Made by a program: the position numbers and the translations under genes. 64,000 nucleotides of DNA from Madurella fahalii (lineage: Eukaryota; Ascomycota; Sordariomycetes; Sordariales): contig CM056876.1 of assembly GCA_029876055.1 (NCBI GenBank), positions 682,001 through 746,000 on the forward strand, written 5' to 3'. Each line of letters starts with the position of its first letter. Within the stretch, counting starts at the first letter, position 1. The notes beneath the pieces are model-generated. The model was not told the origin of the DNA. It worked only from the letters and a program-made list of their open reading frames with translations, and ran no database searches. This document shows positions 42,344-53,802 of this stretch, piece by piece.

Positions 42344-42621
42344 TGTCGGAAACACGGCACCTCTGAATCTTAGGAAATGATAGTTAAGGGTTTTTTATAT
42401 GTCTTGTCTTGATTCTGTTGATTGTCCCTGTCATTCATTCTCTCTCCCGTCTATCTTTGCTAGAGAATTTGCTCCTTTTATAGACGAGATACGCGTACAG
42501 GATGACGTCCGTATAGTGGCACAGTTAGCTACCAGTCTTCCTTAGCTCAATAGAGTACATAGGTTTGGCTCTTGCACTAGATCTTGTAATCCTGATCCTT
42601 TAGTACATGATCCTTTTAACA
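42344..42621 (-). repeat. 3' LTR of copia element 2 (family A)
   Basis: TGTCGGAAACACGGCACC to CCTTTTAACA, 278 bp, sense strand minus. On the minus strand it is preceded by the purine tract AAGGGGGTG (42630-42622), the polypurine primer site expected just inside a 3' LTR. No matching target duplication flanks it, as expected for an element end. Confidence 0.9.
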
Positions 42622-43434
42622 CACCCCCTTAGATTCAACCCGTTAAGAGCTTGAATCTGGACTTCTCTCCTGCAGACTAGGTATCTGCGTCAGTCCTAGC
42701 TACTTGATGAATCTTTGGTATAAAGGACAGTTAAGAGCCTTAGTTAACTCATCTACCACCATCTTAGCTGAGGGCATGTATTCCACCTTGATTTTCTTGC
42801 TTGCCACTTCCTAGCACAACCAGTAGTTGTGAATATCTACGTACCGTAGTCGGGTCTGAAGGGTAGCCACTTCAGCCGTGACAAGTCGTATAATATACTG
42901 ATTGTCACACTGAATCTTGATATAGTAGTCATCCAGTTTAACTGACAGTTTGGCCAGTAGTCAGCTTATGAAGAGAGACTCTTTAGCAGCTTATACTAAG
43001 GCCAGTAATTCGGCCTCTGTAGTAGATGTAGTAATAGTTTCTTACTTATTGGCCCTCCAACCTACAAGCCCACCAAACAACTTCATAGTATATACCTAAG
43101 AACTCTTTTGATTAAGGCTGTTATCGGCGAAGGAGGCGTCGTTAGCAACAACGTAGTCGTCGTCACCCCCTAATTACAAAGCCATTTTACGTATATGATA
43201 TAGGTAGTAGAGGACTTAGTCTGCGGCCTTGTAATGCTTAGACCCAGGGTTAGTATTGAACCTGACTAGCCGTGACATTGCAAAAGCTATATCGGGCCTC
43301 GTAATTACAGCAGCGTATAGGATAGATCTAGTTTTCTGCTGATAACTGGTAATTAACGAATGCTTTGCTTCACCATTGTACAGCAACAATTCGGCCGTAG
43401 CCATTGGGATCTTAGCCGTTAGGCTCGTTGTAGC

Positions 43435-43719
43435 TGTTGGAAACACGGTACCTCTGAATCTTGGGAAATGACAGTTGAGGATTTTTGTGTGTCTTCTCTT
43501 GATTGTGTTGATTGTCCCTGTTGTCTTGCTCTCGTCTGTCCCGTCTATCTTTGCTGGAGAGTTTGCTCTTTTTATAGACGAGATACGCGTACAGGATGAC
43601 GTCCGTACAGTGGCGTAGTTAGCTGCCAGCCAGCTTTAGCTGACTAGAATACATGGGTTTGACTCCTGCACTAGATCCTGTGGTCCTGATCCTTGGACTA
43701 GCGCCTGACCCTTTTGACA
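43435..43719 (-). repeat. Solo LTR, family A, TSD GTAGC
   Basis: TGTTGGAAACACGGTACC to GACCCTTTTGACA, 285 bp. Flanked by GTAGC at 43430-43434 and 43720-43724. Inserted in the reverse transcriptase/RNase H part of copia element 2. Confidence 0.95.
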
Positions 43720-44106
43720 GTAGCCAGGTTGACAATCTTATCAAAGTAAGCCGTTTACGATAGCCAGATCAATCTTTTAGATCGGTCCTTTATAACTTCG
43801 ATACCTAGGAACCATCGTAAGTCATCTCTCCTTGTAAGCCAGTACTTTTATTGCAGTAGATTGATCAGTATCTAGGCGATAACTGCCTTTTCTTTCTTAT
43901 AACCTAAGATAATATCGTCGACGTAGAAGAAAATCAAGATTCCGTCCTTAATTAGGATGTAGGACTCGTATAGGACGGCCTGGAACCCTAGGGTCGAGAG
44001 AGTTATCTTAAGTTCTTTTTGCTAAAGTAGTACTGACTCGCGGAGGCCGTATAGGGCTTTCTTCAGCTATAGGACTTTACCAGGACTTTTATAGCCAGGA
44101 GGTATC

Positions 44107-44382
44107 TGTTAAAAGGATCATGTACCAAAGGATCAAAATCACAGGATCTAATGTGGGAGCCAAACCCATGTACTCTATTGAGCTAAGGAAGACTGGTAGC
44201 TAACTGTGCCACTATACGGACGTCATCTTATACACGTATCTCGTCTATAAAAGGAGTAAACTCTCCAGCAAAGATAGACGGGACAGAACAGAGAACAAAG
44301 GGACAATCAACACAATCAATACAAGACATATAAAATCCTAAACTGTGATTTCTCAAGATTCAGAGGTGTCGTGTTTCTGACA
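44107..44382 (+). repeat. Solo LTR, family A, TSD GTATC
   Basis: TGTTAAAAGGATCATGTACC to GTGTTTCTGACA, 276 bp. Flanked by GTATC at 44102-44106 and 44383-44387. Splits the reverse transcriptase just after its NAFVNATLED motif. Confidence 0.95.
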
Positions 44383-46416
44383 GTATCTATATATAGACGG
44401 CATCCTCTAATGTAGCATTGACAAAGGCGTTGACTACATCGAACTGTTTTAATTCGAGGTCGAATCTAGCCATAATAGCTATAACGATACAAAATAATCT
44501 AGCAGCGAGGGTAACCGTGTAGATCTCCTATACCGATGGTCTTTATTGGTCACCTCTAACAACCAGCCTTACTTTGCATTTCTTGAAAGTTCTATCTTAG
44601 TTGAACTTATAGGTATATACCTATATACACTCTAAAACGTACTTATCTTCCTTCTGCAGCTCTTACCGGTCGACCTCAGTCCAACAATCCATTACAGTAT
44701 TCATTTGCAAGTAATCCTTTTCGGCTTAGGTAAATTGATTTTTGAATAGGTGGTTTTTAAGCTAGTAGTGCTACCTCGGCAGTAGAGGTAAATCTTGGCT
44801 ATGGAGAGTCTGTAGGCTGTAAGGCCGTCTGGCAAGTCGTTATACCATTGCCTTTATAAGTATCTGACTATCGCGTATACCAACTGGTTGCTATAACCAT
44901 CCTGCCATAAAAGTAGCTATCTAGGGTTTGAAGGTTATTTCCAATACAGTTTGATAATCGGCTTGTTAGATTGAAGCTACAGGTAATATAGCCAGTGGTA
45001 TCAAAGGAGGTGTAGGATACAGCTCAAATCTTAAGGACGTATATAGAAATTGCAGTTCTTCTTCGGCCTCTTCTTCAGCCGCTTCTTGTGAGGGTCAAGG
45101 ACCTAAGGGTAGTAGGACCAGAGTGTCTGGGTACGAGTAGTGCACGCGCAACGTAGGAGCAGAGTGCTCGTTAGGGGTGGGACGGTGGTCTCATTGAACT
45201 CTATCTCTCTCCTAAGTCCTGTCTTCCACCCCCCTCTTTATGCTCTACGATAACAGCATCTGGGCTCACTTACCCCGCTCGCTGCCCCGTCATCGACCTT
45301 GCTTGTACGCTCCTTCGACGCTCCTCTGACGCGATATCCTCGCCCTTCTGGCCTAGCGTTGTTGTTGCTTTTGTGACCCCGCCGGCGCTACGGCTTCGGG
45401 GCTTCCGTCCTGCGCCCACGCCGACCTTACCCAGCCGGTCCTCACACTTCTTCAGCCGCTTATTCAGTCGCTTCTTTAGCCGCTTCTTTAGTCGCTTCTT
45501 TAGCCTAGTCCTCGTCAATATCTAGTATCGGCTGTTCGACAACTTTCTTCTTCTAGTGCCGTAGATCTTAGTACCTCTGATTCGGGTAGTTGTATAGTTG
45601 CAAGAAGGTAGCTCAGTTCGTCGAGTTGGAGATGTAGGCAGTTATCCTTTAGGGTTTGGATATCCCCATTAAAGATCTCCTCTTCATTGAATATCACATC
45701 TCTTATACTAATCACCTTGTTAGTTACCGGGTTCTAGATTTTATAAATATTTAAAGAGCTATATTCGATAAGGTAACCGATCTAAGCTCTTAGTTCCAGC
45801 TTAGGTTCTATTAACAAAGATTTTAGGCTTATTGAATACCTCTTTTTGAGTACTTGTTATCAAGGCAAAGGCTTTACAGCCATAAGCTCGGAGGTAAACT
45901 TGGTCTAGCTTCTTATCTTCCACCACCATACCGTCTCTGTAGGTAAGGTAGGTATGGAATTGATCGTACGGGGTCTTCCAGTTGTACCCATATTTGGGGG
46001 TCCGGTTATATAGATAGACTGCAGCTCTAGCAATCTCTAGCCAAAGTATTACAAGAAATTTGGCACCGGGTCGCATTGCTCTGATCTTTTCTATAATCAC
46101 ACCCTCTGAGCGTTCAGCGCCCTCATTTTACGCTGGTATATTGGGTGCTGAAGGCTCGACCTTAATGAAGCGTCGTATAAAGACGGCTTTAATAACTGGC
46201 TGATAGAATTCGTTGTTGCATTTCACTCCCTTGGGCTATAGTTAGTATTGTTGCTCTAGGGTACCAAAGAAATAATCGAGTACTGAAATAATGGACTCGG
46301 CTTCCCTATCTTGAAGGTAGTAGTCCCAAGCTAACCCAGACTATCTGTCGACTACTAACAACAGATATCGGTAGCCGTTATAGCCTTCTTTGAAGTCGAA
46401 GAGGTCAATAGCAAAG

Positions 46417-46667
46417 TGTAACGAGAGTCTCCAGACGAAGGTCAGGAGGACCCGCCGAATGATGCTGGATGATGTCACGATATAGGATAGATAAGAACCC
46501 CGTGAGGGAACTCTCTTATGCGGGGCACTTCTGATCCGCAAGGATCAGTCTCTGTGTAATTGATAGGAGGCTGTTTACCAAGATATCGCCCGCTGGTCCA
46601 GGTCTTTTCGGTATCAAGACATCGTGGTCTATCTCCCTCAACGTGTTCCCAGAACAACTCCTTTACA
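46417..46667 (+). repeat. 5' LTR of the gypsy element (family C)
   Basis: TGTAACGAGAGTCTCCAG to CAACTCCTTTACA. Downstream, the leader ATTCTGATCCTTCTG leads to gag at 46700. Confidence 0.93.
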
Positions 46668-46699
46668 ATTCTGATCCTTCTGTTCTACCGTTGGCCGAG

Positions 46700-47940
46700 A
46701 TGGCACCTACAATAAGTACCTCCTATGAGCTGGGAGCAGAGTCGAGTCCAGGGGAAAATACCCCCCAATCACCTATAAATCCTGTGCGCCTTTATCGGTC
46801 GGAATCACCAGGATTTCGACCTCGTATATCTTCGTATACCCTTTCGGACTCCCGGGTTCTACGTTAAGCTCCTTACTATGATAACCTGTTGGAATCAACC
46901 CGTCTTCGGATACAGTAACTGGAAGTGCTGAAACAACTGCGAGAACAAGAAGAGGGTTTGCTTCGGAAGCTAGGTATCTCACTAGGCGAATCCTTACCGA
47001 AATGCAGGTGATATCGTTTTCCTTCAGCAGATTCTAGTAACTATGATGAGGACCGAAAGGCGATTAAGGTGAAGTATCTGATTCAGTTCCCTGATAACAC
47101 TACCTATTGACGCTGTTTGGAATGGCTCTAAGATCTATAGCGAGTATTTATGGGGGACCCGAAACGGTTCAAAACGGGTATGAACCGGATCCTTTTCGCT
47201 TTGGATTAAATAGAAGAATGTCCTTGTAATCGATAGTACAGTTATTGTAATAATCTTCCGATAGATGTATAATAAGAGGCCGAAAACGACTGGAAAACGT
47301 TTGAAGATTGGATACTGAACTGTATTCGAGATCTTATAGATTAAGAATCTACTGTTATAAAGCAGCTCAATGATGCTAAGCAACGAGAAAACCAGTTTCC
47401 CTTAGACTTTCATTAGTACTTGGAATCCCTTGAGGCCTAATTCCCGAAGTAGGATGAAAAGGCTCGTACTCTTACCTTTTATACGAAGCTTTCGTCTGCA
47501 ATTAGTAACTATATTGACTTGTATATCTATAACAAACTAGAGACTCGGGAAAAGATAGTTAAACTCGCTATCTAAATTTGGTATAGTTTCCAGTACCGAA
47601 AATCTCAGGAAGCCCCTAAGTATTCGTCCCTACATCCTTCTCACTCTTCTCCTTCATTGCGTTCTTCCCTAACCTATAAATCGTTATTTTATCCTCGAAG
47701 AGTGTTATTATCCCGTTATTACTAACGAAACGTATAGTCAACGACGCTATATACGAAACCTGACGACCACCCTATATCAACCCTATCTCATTTCAATCAG
47801 CTGAACCCTATAGACAGTTAGGGAAACCCTTTGACTTGTTTTGTTTATAGTAGTAACATCCATTTCGCTAACGACTGCCTATAAAAAGGAGTATCAGTGA
47901 ATAAAGCCATTAGGTACCCTAGTCGCCGAGGTGGGGGATC
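46700..47940 (+). pseudogene. Gypsy gag remnant
   Basis: From Met at 46700 (MAPTISTSYELGAESSPGEN) coding-like sequence continues through many stops, with SAISNYIDLYIYNKLETREK near 47500-47560 and a serine-rich segment. Near 47840 a damaged zinc knuckle reads CFVYSSNIHFANDC, where the second cysteine has become tyrosine (TGT to TAT), as a G-to-A change would give. Confidence 0.75.
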
Positions 47941-48060
47941 GCGTCTAAATCGGTAGGGAAACGGCAGATACCGGCGGATATGAACTCCGATTATATTGGT
48001 AAAGACGATGTACTAGGGGTTCCAGTCAAAGAACGAATATACACTTCCATAACCTTGTTG

Positions 48061-51000
48061 AACTATACCCCTCAATCTATTATAGTCGATCTCGATACTG
48101 GAGTAGAGATTGATGTTGTTAGTCTGGAGTTCGTAAAGTAGAGGAAACTCCGATAGATCGGGATGCAATTACCCTATATTCGGTTTATAGACTATTATAT
48201 CGTTGAAGCATTTAGTATTTATAAAATTCCCTTAGAACTAACAGACTACTAAGGAATTACTAAAAGAATATGCATTTCTTATATTGCTATCAATTACCTC
48301 CTTATTATAAACGATTCCCCTATTCTTCTTAGGATACTAAGTTTAATATCCTATAAGATCTTATTATACCTAGAAGGGAATTTATAGTGGTTTATAACGG
48401 AATCAGAGTATATTCGGATTGAAAACCTGAAGAAATTCTTAAAAATATATCGAAGAGAAGTTTATGTTTACTCTTTAATACAGTACCCAGACGTGCTAGA
48501 GGCGCTTTTTCTGGAGGAGGAAGAGGAGAATATCTCCCGAAAACCTGAAGATATCCCTCCTGAAATCTCAGACTTTACGGATGTTATGAACTCCAATAAT
48601 ACAGATATTCTACCTTCATTCAAAAGTACTGATTATGCTATTGATCTACTCCCCAATACTGTTCCTCCTGTTGGACCTCTTTACCCTCTATTACGATATA
48701 AACTTTCGATTTTAGAGGAATATCTATACGAAAACCTGGTAAAAGGCTGTATTCGTCTATCCTAGAGTTCAGCTATAAGTCCTATCTTGTTTGTACTAAA
48801 GAAAGATAGTACTCTATACTTATATGTGGATTACTACGGACTTAACTGGATAACGGTTAAGAATCGGTACCCTTTACTATTGATTTCAGAACTCTTGGAC
48901 CGAGTATCCGGAGCAAAGTATTTTACGAAGTTGGACCTGAAAGAGGTATACTACCGGATTCGTATCCAAGAAGGAGACGAATGGAAGACGGCTTTCCGTA
49001 CTCGATACGGTCTGTTTGAGTATCTTATTATGCCTTTTGGCCTGATAAATGCTCCTGCGACCTTCTAAAGTTATATTCAGACTGCTTTAGGCAGGCTACT
49101 AAACGATTGTTATATATATTATTTAGATGATATTTTAATTTTCTTTCCAGACCGGGAAACCTATACGACTTACCTCTAACGAGTCCTGGAATGCCTGAGA
49201 CAAGTGTAGTTATACTGCAAGCCTAGTAAGTATTTATTTTATTAGGACAAGGTGGAATTTCTAGGTTATGTTTTAACTTCTGAAGGTGTCGGTATGGATT
49301 CGGTACGAATTCAGACTGTCTAAGATTGGTCTGAACTACAGTCCTATTGAGATATCCAAGTTTTTTTAGGATTTTGTAATTTTTACTGTCGATTTATTCG
49401 AGGTTATTCGGAGATTGTATTACTATTAAGTAATTTGCTAAAGGGGTTATAGAACGGACGAAAACCGGGAACCCTCCGGTTAGAGGCCGAAGAGCGTATA
49501 GCATTCGTGCGGCTTAAGAGAGCATTTTAAGATGCGCTAGTTTTATATTATTTCGACTCCGAACTCCCTATTATTATTGAGATAGATGCCTCTGACTTTG
49601 CAATAGGAGCTGTCCTGTCGTAAGTCCTGAAAGGGGGCCGAAAACGTCCCGTTGCGTTCTGGTCGGCGAAGTTTTCTGGACCGGCCTAGGACTATAGAAC
49701 TCCTAATAAGGAGATGATAGCTATTATAGAAGCCTTCAAGTATTGGCAACACTACGTTGAAGGGAGTCGCTATAAAGTTACTGTGTTTTCGGATTATAAT
49801 AACCTATAAAGGTTTATAAAGTAAAACCGATTGAATAGCCGATAGACTAGATGGTGTATATATCTGGCAGGATTTGATTTTACTATCAAGCATTAGTCTA
49901 GGAAGTGAAATCTAGCCGATAGCCCCTCGAGAAGACTAGATTACGAGGATAAAGAATGTCCTGATAGACTCGAGTGGATATCTACTTTTGAGAGCAAAAT
50001 TACTCGGGTAAACCGGATCAGAAAGCTGATCGCGGAAAGAAATAAGATTGTCTATTGCATAGAAGAAAGTAAATTAGCTTGCGTAAGAAACCCTAGTAAA
50101 TCAGCTAGTACCCGGGTCGGAAAGACGACTGTAGAAGGGGTCAAGAGAGCCTATTATGTACCAGAGAATAGCGAAGATACTAGTATATAGGACCCTAGCA
50201 AACTAGCTAGTTGGAAACCTAAAATAATAGGTTGTCCCTCAGAAGTTACTATAGGATTGCTAAGTATTTACCTGCTAGGACCTTAGGATTACTAAGAAGC
50301 CGATTAGCTTGGATAGGAATAGATTATTACTTGTCAATGTACGAGAGAGTATACTCGACTGGAAGCGGTTTATACTGCGGAACCGTCGAAATCTATAAGA
50401 GAATTAATCCTAGAACTGCAAGCTACGGATCCGGTGACTCTGAAAATCAAGGAAAGGCTGGTAAGTCCAGCCCGAAACTAGAGAGTTTCGCTGAATAGGC
50501 ACTTGGATGCGAGTAAGAATTACTGTATTAAGGACGATTATTCGTCCCGGTAGAATAAGCCGTTAAGTAGGAGTTACTCCAGCTTTTTTATAACGATCCG
50601 TTAGTAGGTTATTTTGGTATTAAAAAGACTCTCGAACTGTTATAAAGAAAATACTTCTAGTATAGTATAACCAAAGATATCAAAGACTACTGCAGAACCT
50701 GCTATACCTACCAAGTCAATAAGATAAGACGGTATAAGCTGTATAGATCGCTCGAATCGTTGCCGATTCCTATACGACCTTGAAGCGAAATCACTATAGA
50801 CTTTATCGTAGGTTTTCCTATAATGAAGAGTCCCGATAGCTCTAAGAAGGATGTAATTCTGGTAGTTGTCGATCGGTATACGAAGATAAACCGATTCTTC
50901 CCAGTATCTACTACTATTACTAGCTAAGAATTAGCAGAGCTTGTTTATAAAGAGATTGAACTCAAGTATAGCTCTATTAATAGTTGCATTAGTAATCGAG

Positions 51001-51845
51001 GTTCTGTTTTTATATTACAGTTTTGGAGCGATTTGTATTACCTGTAAAAGGTATATAAGTAGCTTTCAACCGCTTTTTACCTATAAACCGACAGGCAAAC
51101 GGAGCGAGTAAATCAAATATTTATTTAATACCTCTGTTGCTTCGTATGCCAAAACCAAATTACCTAGGTAAATCTCCTCCTAGAAGTAGAATTTATTATC
51201 AATAGTACTGTCAATTCTATAATCAAGATAAGTCCCTTTAAAGTACTAATAGGTTATTAACCTCTAATTTCCTATTGTATCGAGGGCGATATATAAAAGA
51301 GGAGGATATCCAGTATAATTGAAAGAATTGAAAAACTTATTGAGCTAAGAAAACAGTTAGAATAAAATTGGGTTGAAGCTATAGCAGTCCAGAAACGATA
51401 TTACGACGAGAAGTATATAAAAAAGGAGTTTAAGAATAGAAGTTTAGTATTGTTATTAACCTGGAATTTGAGATTCAAGTTACCGAGGAAATTGGTACCT
51501 AAGTTCATCGGTCTATTTCGTATTCTAAACCGAGTCGGATCGCTAGCTTATCGTCTGGTACTCCCGGATAAATACGATTGTTTGTATAATATATTTCCTA
51601 TATCAATGTTGAAACCGTAGTACAGCCGAAAAGGAGATGATTCGTCCGTGATGCCGATACTAGACTTTGAGGACGATAGAGAGTAGGAAGTTAAAGAGAT
51701 TCGAGACGAGAGAAAATTCTAAGGTAAAACCTTCTTTTTAGTCAAATAGGCAGGCTGGCCCTCGGAGTATAATCAGTAGGTATCAGAGGAGGATATAATA
51801 AATGTACCTAAGCTAGTATTATAATTCCGAAAAGCATATAAAAAC
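48061..51845 (+). pseudogene. Gypsy pol remnant: protease, RT, RNase H, integrase, chromodomain-like tail
   Basis: The protease region has IIVDLDTGVEIDVVS with D-T-G (about 48078-48122). Reverse transcriptase: FVLKKDSTLYLYVDYYGLNW (48790), YFTKLDLKEVYYRIRI, YLIMPFGLINAPATF, and the catalytic Y-L-D-D of YYLDDILIFF (49120). RNase H: IIIEIDASDFAIGAVLS (49570) and RPVAFWSAKFSGPA. Integrase: zinc-finger cysteines in FCRTCYTYQVNKI-type sequence near 50695, then ITIDFIVGFP and VVDRYTKINRFF (first catalytic Asp, 50790-50890). The tail near 51720-51800 reads KTFFLVK.AGWPSEYNQ..S, a chromodomain-like end as in chromoviruses. Dozens of in-frame TAG/TAA codons make it inactive. Confidence 0.87.
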
Positions 51846-52026
51846 TAGTAAAAGTATAGACGATAAGATATTAATTAATATCTACCTATATAAAGCTATA
51901 TCTCGGGGTATACCAGATGCTAACCCTAACCGAAATACCCTAGAAAAACCCCCGAAAATAATATAAACCTTAGAAAATTGAGGTCGGTACCAGCTCTAAG
52001 TTAGGAGCTACCTCTACCTAAACCTA

Positions 52027-52870
52027 CTAGGCCTCCGTATCCTCTATATTGGCGGCGATTTCCTCCTTAACCTTCTTGAGAAAACGGCGTTTAGTGCCCG
52101 ACCAACCTATAAAACCAATATCGCTAAGTGATAGACGAGTAACAGACTGTACCTCCTAGGCGTGTATCTCAGACTCGTACTGCGAAAAGTCAGCGATAAC
52201 TTAGTAGAAATATAGTGATTGAGACTGATATCGGTATTGCGGCTGCGGTTCCGGCTAGAGCGGGATGACTGCTGTAGGCGGAGTTGGCTATATAGTATAA
52301 TTATAGAGCAATATGCTATATAAGTTTGTTATTGAGATATTAGCGATTTGTATACAAAGATAAGTAAGATAAATATATTTATAGAAGACGGCTTAGTAGC
52401 GCTGGAAATACCAAATTGGCGGCGATAAACGGTCTCGGCGGTGTCGAAAGCCCTAACTAGATCTTTAGCGGCGGTAGTGATCTTCTTGCAGCTACGGCGA
52501 GATAGTGTAGAAACTTAAAGGCAATTACCCTCTTCGTCGAGCTCGCCTTCGGTATCCTCTATACGATAATCGACGATAGTATGAGCTATGTCGATAAGGA
52601 TTATGAGGTCGACGGAGTCGCTAACTATTCCGGCAGTGGCCTATAATCGTTAGTAAATCCTCTACTAATCCGCTGAAAATGTATATAATTTACCGGTATA
52701 TATAACTCTTTCTTTGTATTGTAATAGGAGTAATACGAGGAGGTCGACTGCTCGAAAGAACAGTCAATCGTAAGGACCTTGCTGGAGCGAGGGTTGGTGT
52801 TTTTAAGTACCGAGTGAATGTATTTTATATACGGTATGACCTCGGCGGCGGAGGTAGTGAAAGTGTCTAT
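52027..52870 (-). pseudogene. Antisense accessory gene relic inside the gypsy 3' region
   Basis: The minus strand has coding-like stretches in order. DTFTTSAAEVIPYIKYIHSV, TNPRSSKVLTIDCSFEQSTS and KKELYIPVNYIHFQRISRGF come first (52867-52640). Then, in another frame, SDSVDLIILIDIAHTIVDYR and EDTEGELDEEGN, then KITTAAKDLVRAFDTAETV. It ends SLSDIGFIGWSGTKRRFLKK, VKEEIAANIEDTEA and TAG at 52027. The codon before DTF is ATA (52870), which a single G-to-A change would derive from ATG. Frame changes could be introns or damage. About 280 residues. I do not recognise the family. It lies between integrase and 3' LTR and opposes the element's direction. Confidence 0.55.
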
Positions 52871-52902
52871 CGCAACGGAAAAGTGGCCGAAGCGATAACG
52901 AA

Positions 52903-52950
52903 AAGAGAGAGAGAGAGAGAGAGGAAGAGAGAGAGAGAGGGAGAGAGAGG
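52903..52950. repeat. GA/CT dinucleotide run
   Basis: An almost pure GAGAGA tract of about 48 bases on the plus strand. Read on the minus strand it is a CT-rich leader just upstream of the antisense gene relic. Confidence 0.9.
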
Positions 52951-52968
52951 CGAGGACGGGTAGCGAGC

Positions 52969-52976
52969 TATATATA
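52969..52976 (-). promoter_or_regulatory. TATA box of the antisense gene relic
   Basis: TATATATA within CTCCTATATATAGCTCGC on the minus strand, about 100 bp upstream of the presumed start at 52870 and followed by a CT-rich leader. TATA plus CT-rich leader is a common fungal promoter layout. Confidence 0.5.
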
Positions 52977-53551
52977 GGAGTAGAGTGAAAAGCGAGTGAA
53001 ATAACGTATAGAAGAGAGCTTGAAGAAGAAAAGTTTTGGAAAAGGTGGGAGAGGAGAGGGGTATTTATACCTAAGGAGAAACGGCTAATATACGTCTGTA
53101 AATTTGTAACTGTATATAAGCCTTACGATTAAGTAGTTGTATAATCTTTATATGTTTTGAAGTTGTGAGGACAATACGTAAGTTCGGATGGAAATCCGGA
53201 TGATTCGGCTGTAATTTGGATCTCAGGCCTGAACCGGGAAAGTGGGACCTCGGAGCCGCGAATCCTACTATAGCCCGATAACCGGCTGAACTTTTCTCGA
53301 AAACCTCCCGACTATAAGACGACTTACTCCTTACTCTAAACCATTGTTTCTCCTTTCCTACTATATAGCTCGTTGGAGCGGATGGACTATGAGGTCCACC
53401 GGTTCGACACTTATCCATTTGCGCGGCTATGAACAGTATTCGATGTATACCTGATATCTACCCGATATTATCCTAAGTCTTACCCCCTAAGTTTAGACGA
53501 TCCTTAGTAGTAAGGAACCTGAGGACAGGTTCTATAGAGGGGAGGATAATT

Positions 53552-53802
53552 TGTAACGAGAGTCTCTAGACGAAGGTCAGGAGGACCCGCCGAATGATGC
53601 TGGATGATGTTACGATATAGGATAGATAAGAACCCCGTGAGGGAACTCTCTTATGCGGGGCACTTCTGATCCGTAAGGATCAGTCTCTGTGTAATTGATA
53701 GGAGGCTGTTTACCAAGATATCGCCCGCTGGTCTAGGTCTTTTCGGTATCAAGATATCGTGGTCCATCTCCCTCAACGTGTTCCCAGAACAACCCCTTTA
53801 CA
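53552..53802 (+). repeat. 3' LTR of the gypsy element (family C)
   Basis: TGTAACGAGAGTCTCTAG to CAACCCCTTTACA, directly preceded by a purine-rich tract and followed by copia protease sequence. Confidence 0.93.

Larger units (their letters stand above)
42622..46416 (-). pseudogene. Ty1/copia element 2: integrase, reverse transcriptase, RNase H remnant
   Basis: Read right to left. The integrase core is at 46416-45800 (FAIDLFDFKEGYNGYRYLLL, YLYNRTPKYGYNWKTPYDQF), then a linker with FNEEEIFNGDIQTLKDN and a basic KKRLKKRLKKRLNKRLKK stretch (about 45505-45450). The reverse transcriptase starts near 44700 and reads LELKQFDVVNAFVNATLED just before the LTR at 44382, continuing beyond the LTR as KALYGLRESVLL and FFYVDDIILGY (catalytic Y-V-D-D, near 43925). 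RNase H/tail follows with YAAVITRPDIAFAMSRLVRF near 43300 and TTSTTEAELLAL near 43010. In-frame TAG/TAA codons are common. Two solo LTRs interrupt it (43435-43719, 44107-44382). The right edge is cut by the gypsy element; the gag side resumes at 53803. Confidence 0.87.
46417..53802 (+). mobile_element. Complete but damaged Ty3/gypsy retrotransposon (7386 bp)
   Basis: Two LTRs of 251 bp (46417-46667, 53552-53802) enclose gag, protease, reverse transcriptase, RNase H, integrase and a chromodomain-like tail, then a 1.7-kb 3' region with an antisense gene relic. A purine-rich tract (AGAGGGGAGGA, 53536-53546) precedes the 3' LTR. The flanks are CAAAG (left) and CTATT (right), so no target duplication. 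The two LTRs differ at a handful of sites, mostly C/T and G/A, so the copy is not ancient, yet the internal genes are full of stops. Confidence 0.92.

Noticed and set aside
45270..45518. Frame with KKRLKKRLKKRLNKRLKK as a separate basic protein
   Set aside because: It lies in the linker between integrase and reverse transcriptase of copia element 2 and continues that polyprotein.
52903..52950. GA run as a regulatory or structural element of the gypsy sense transcript
   Set aside because: Better explained as the CT-rich leader of the antisense gene relic; no evidence for a sense role.
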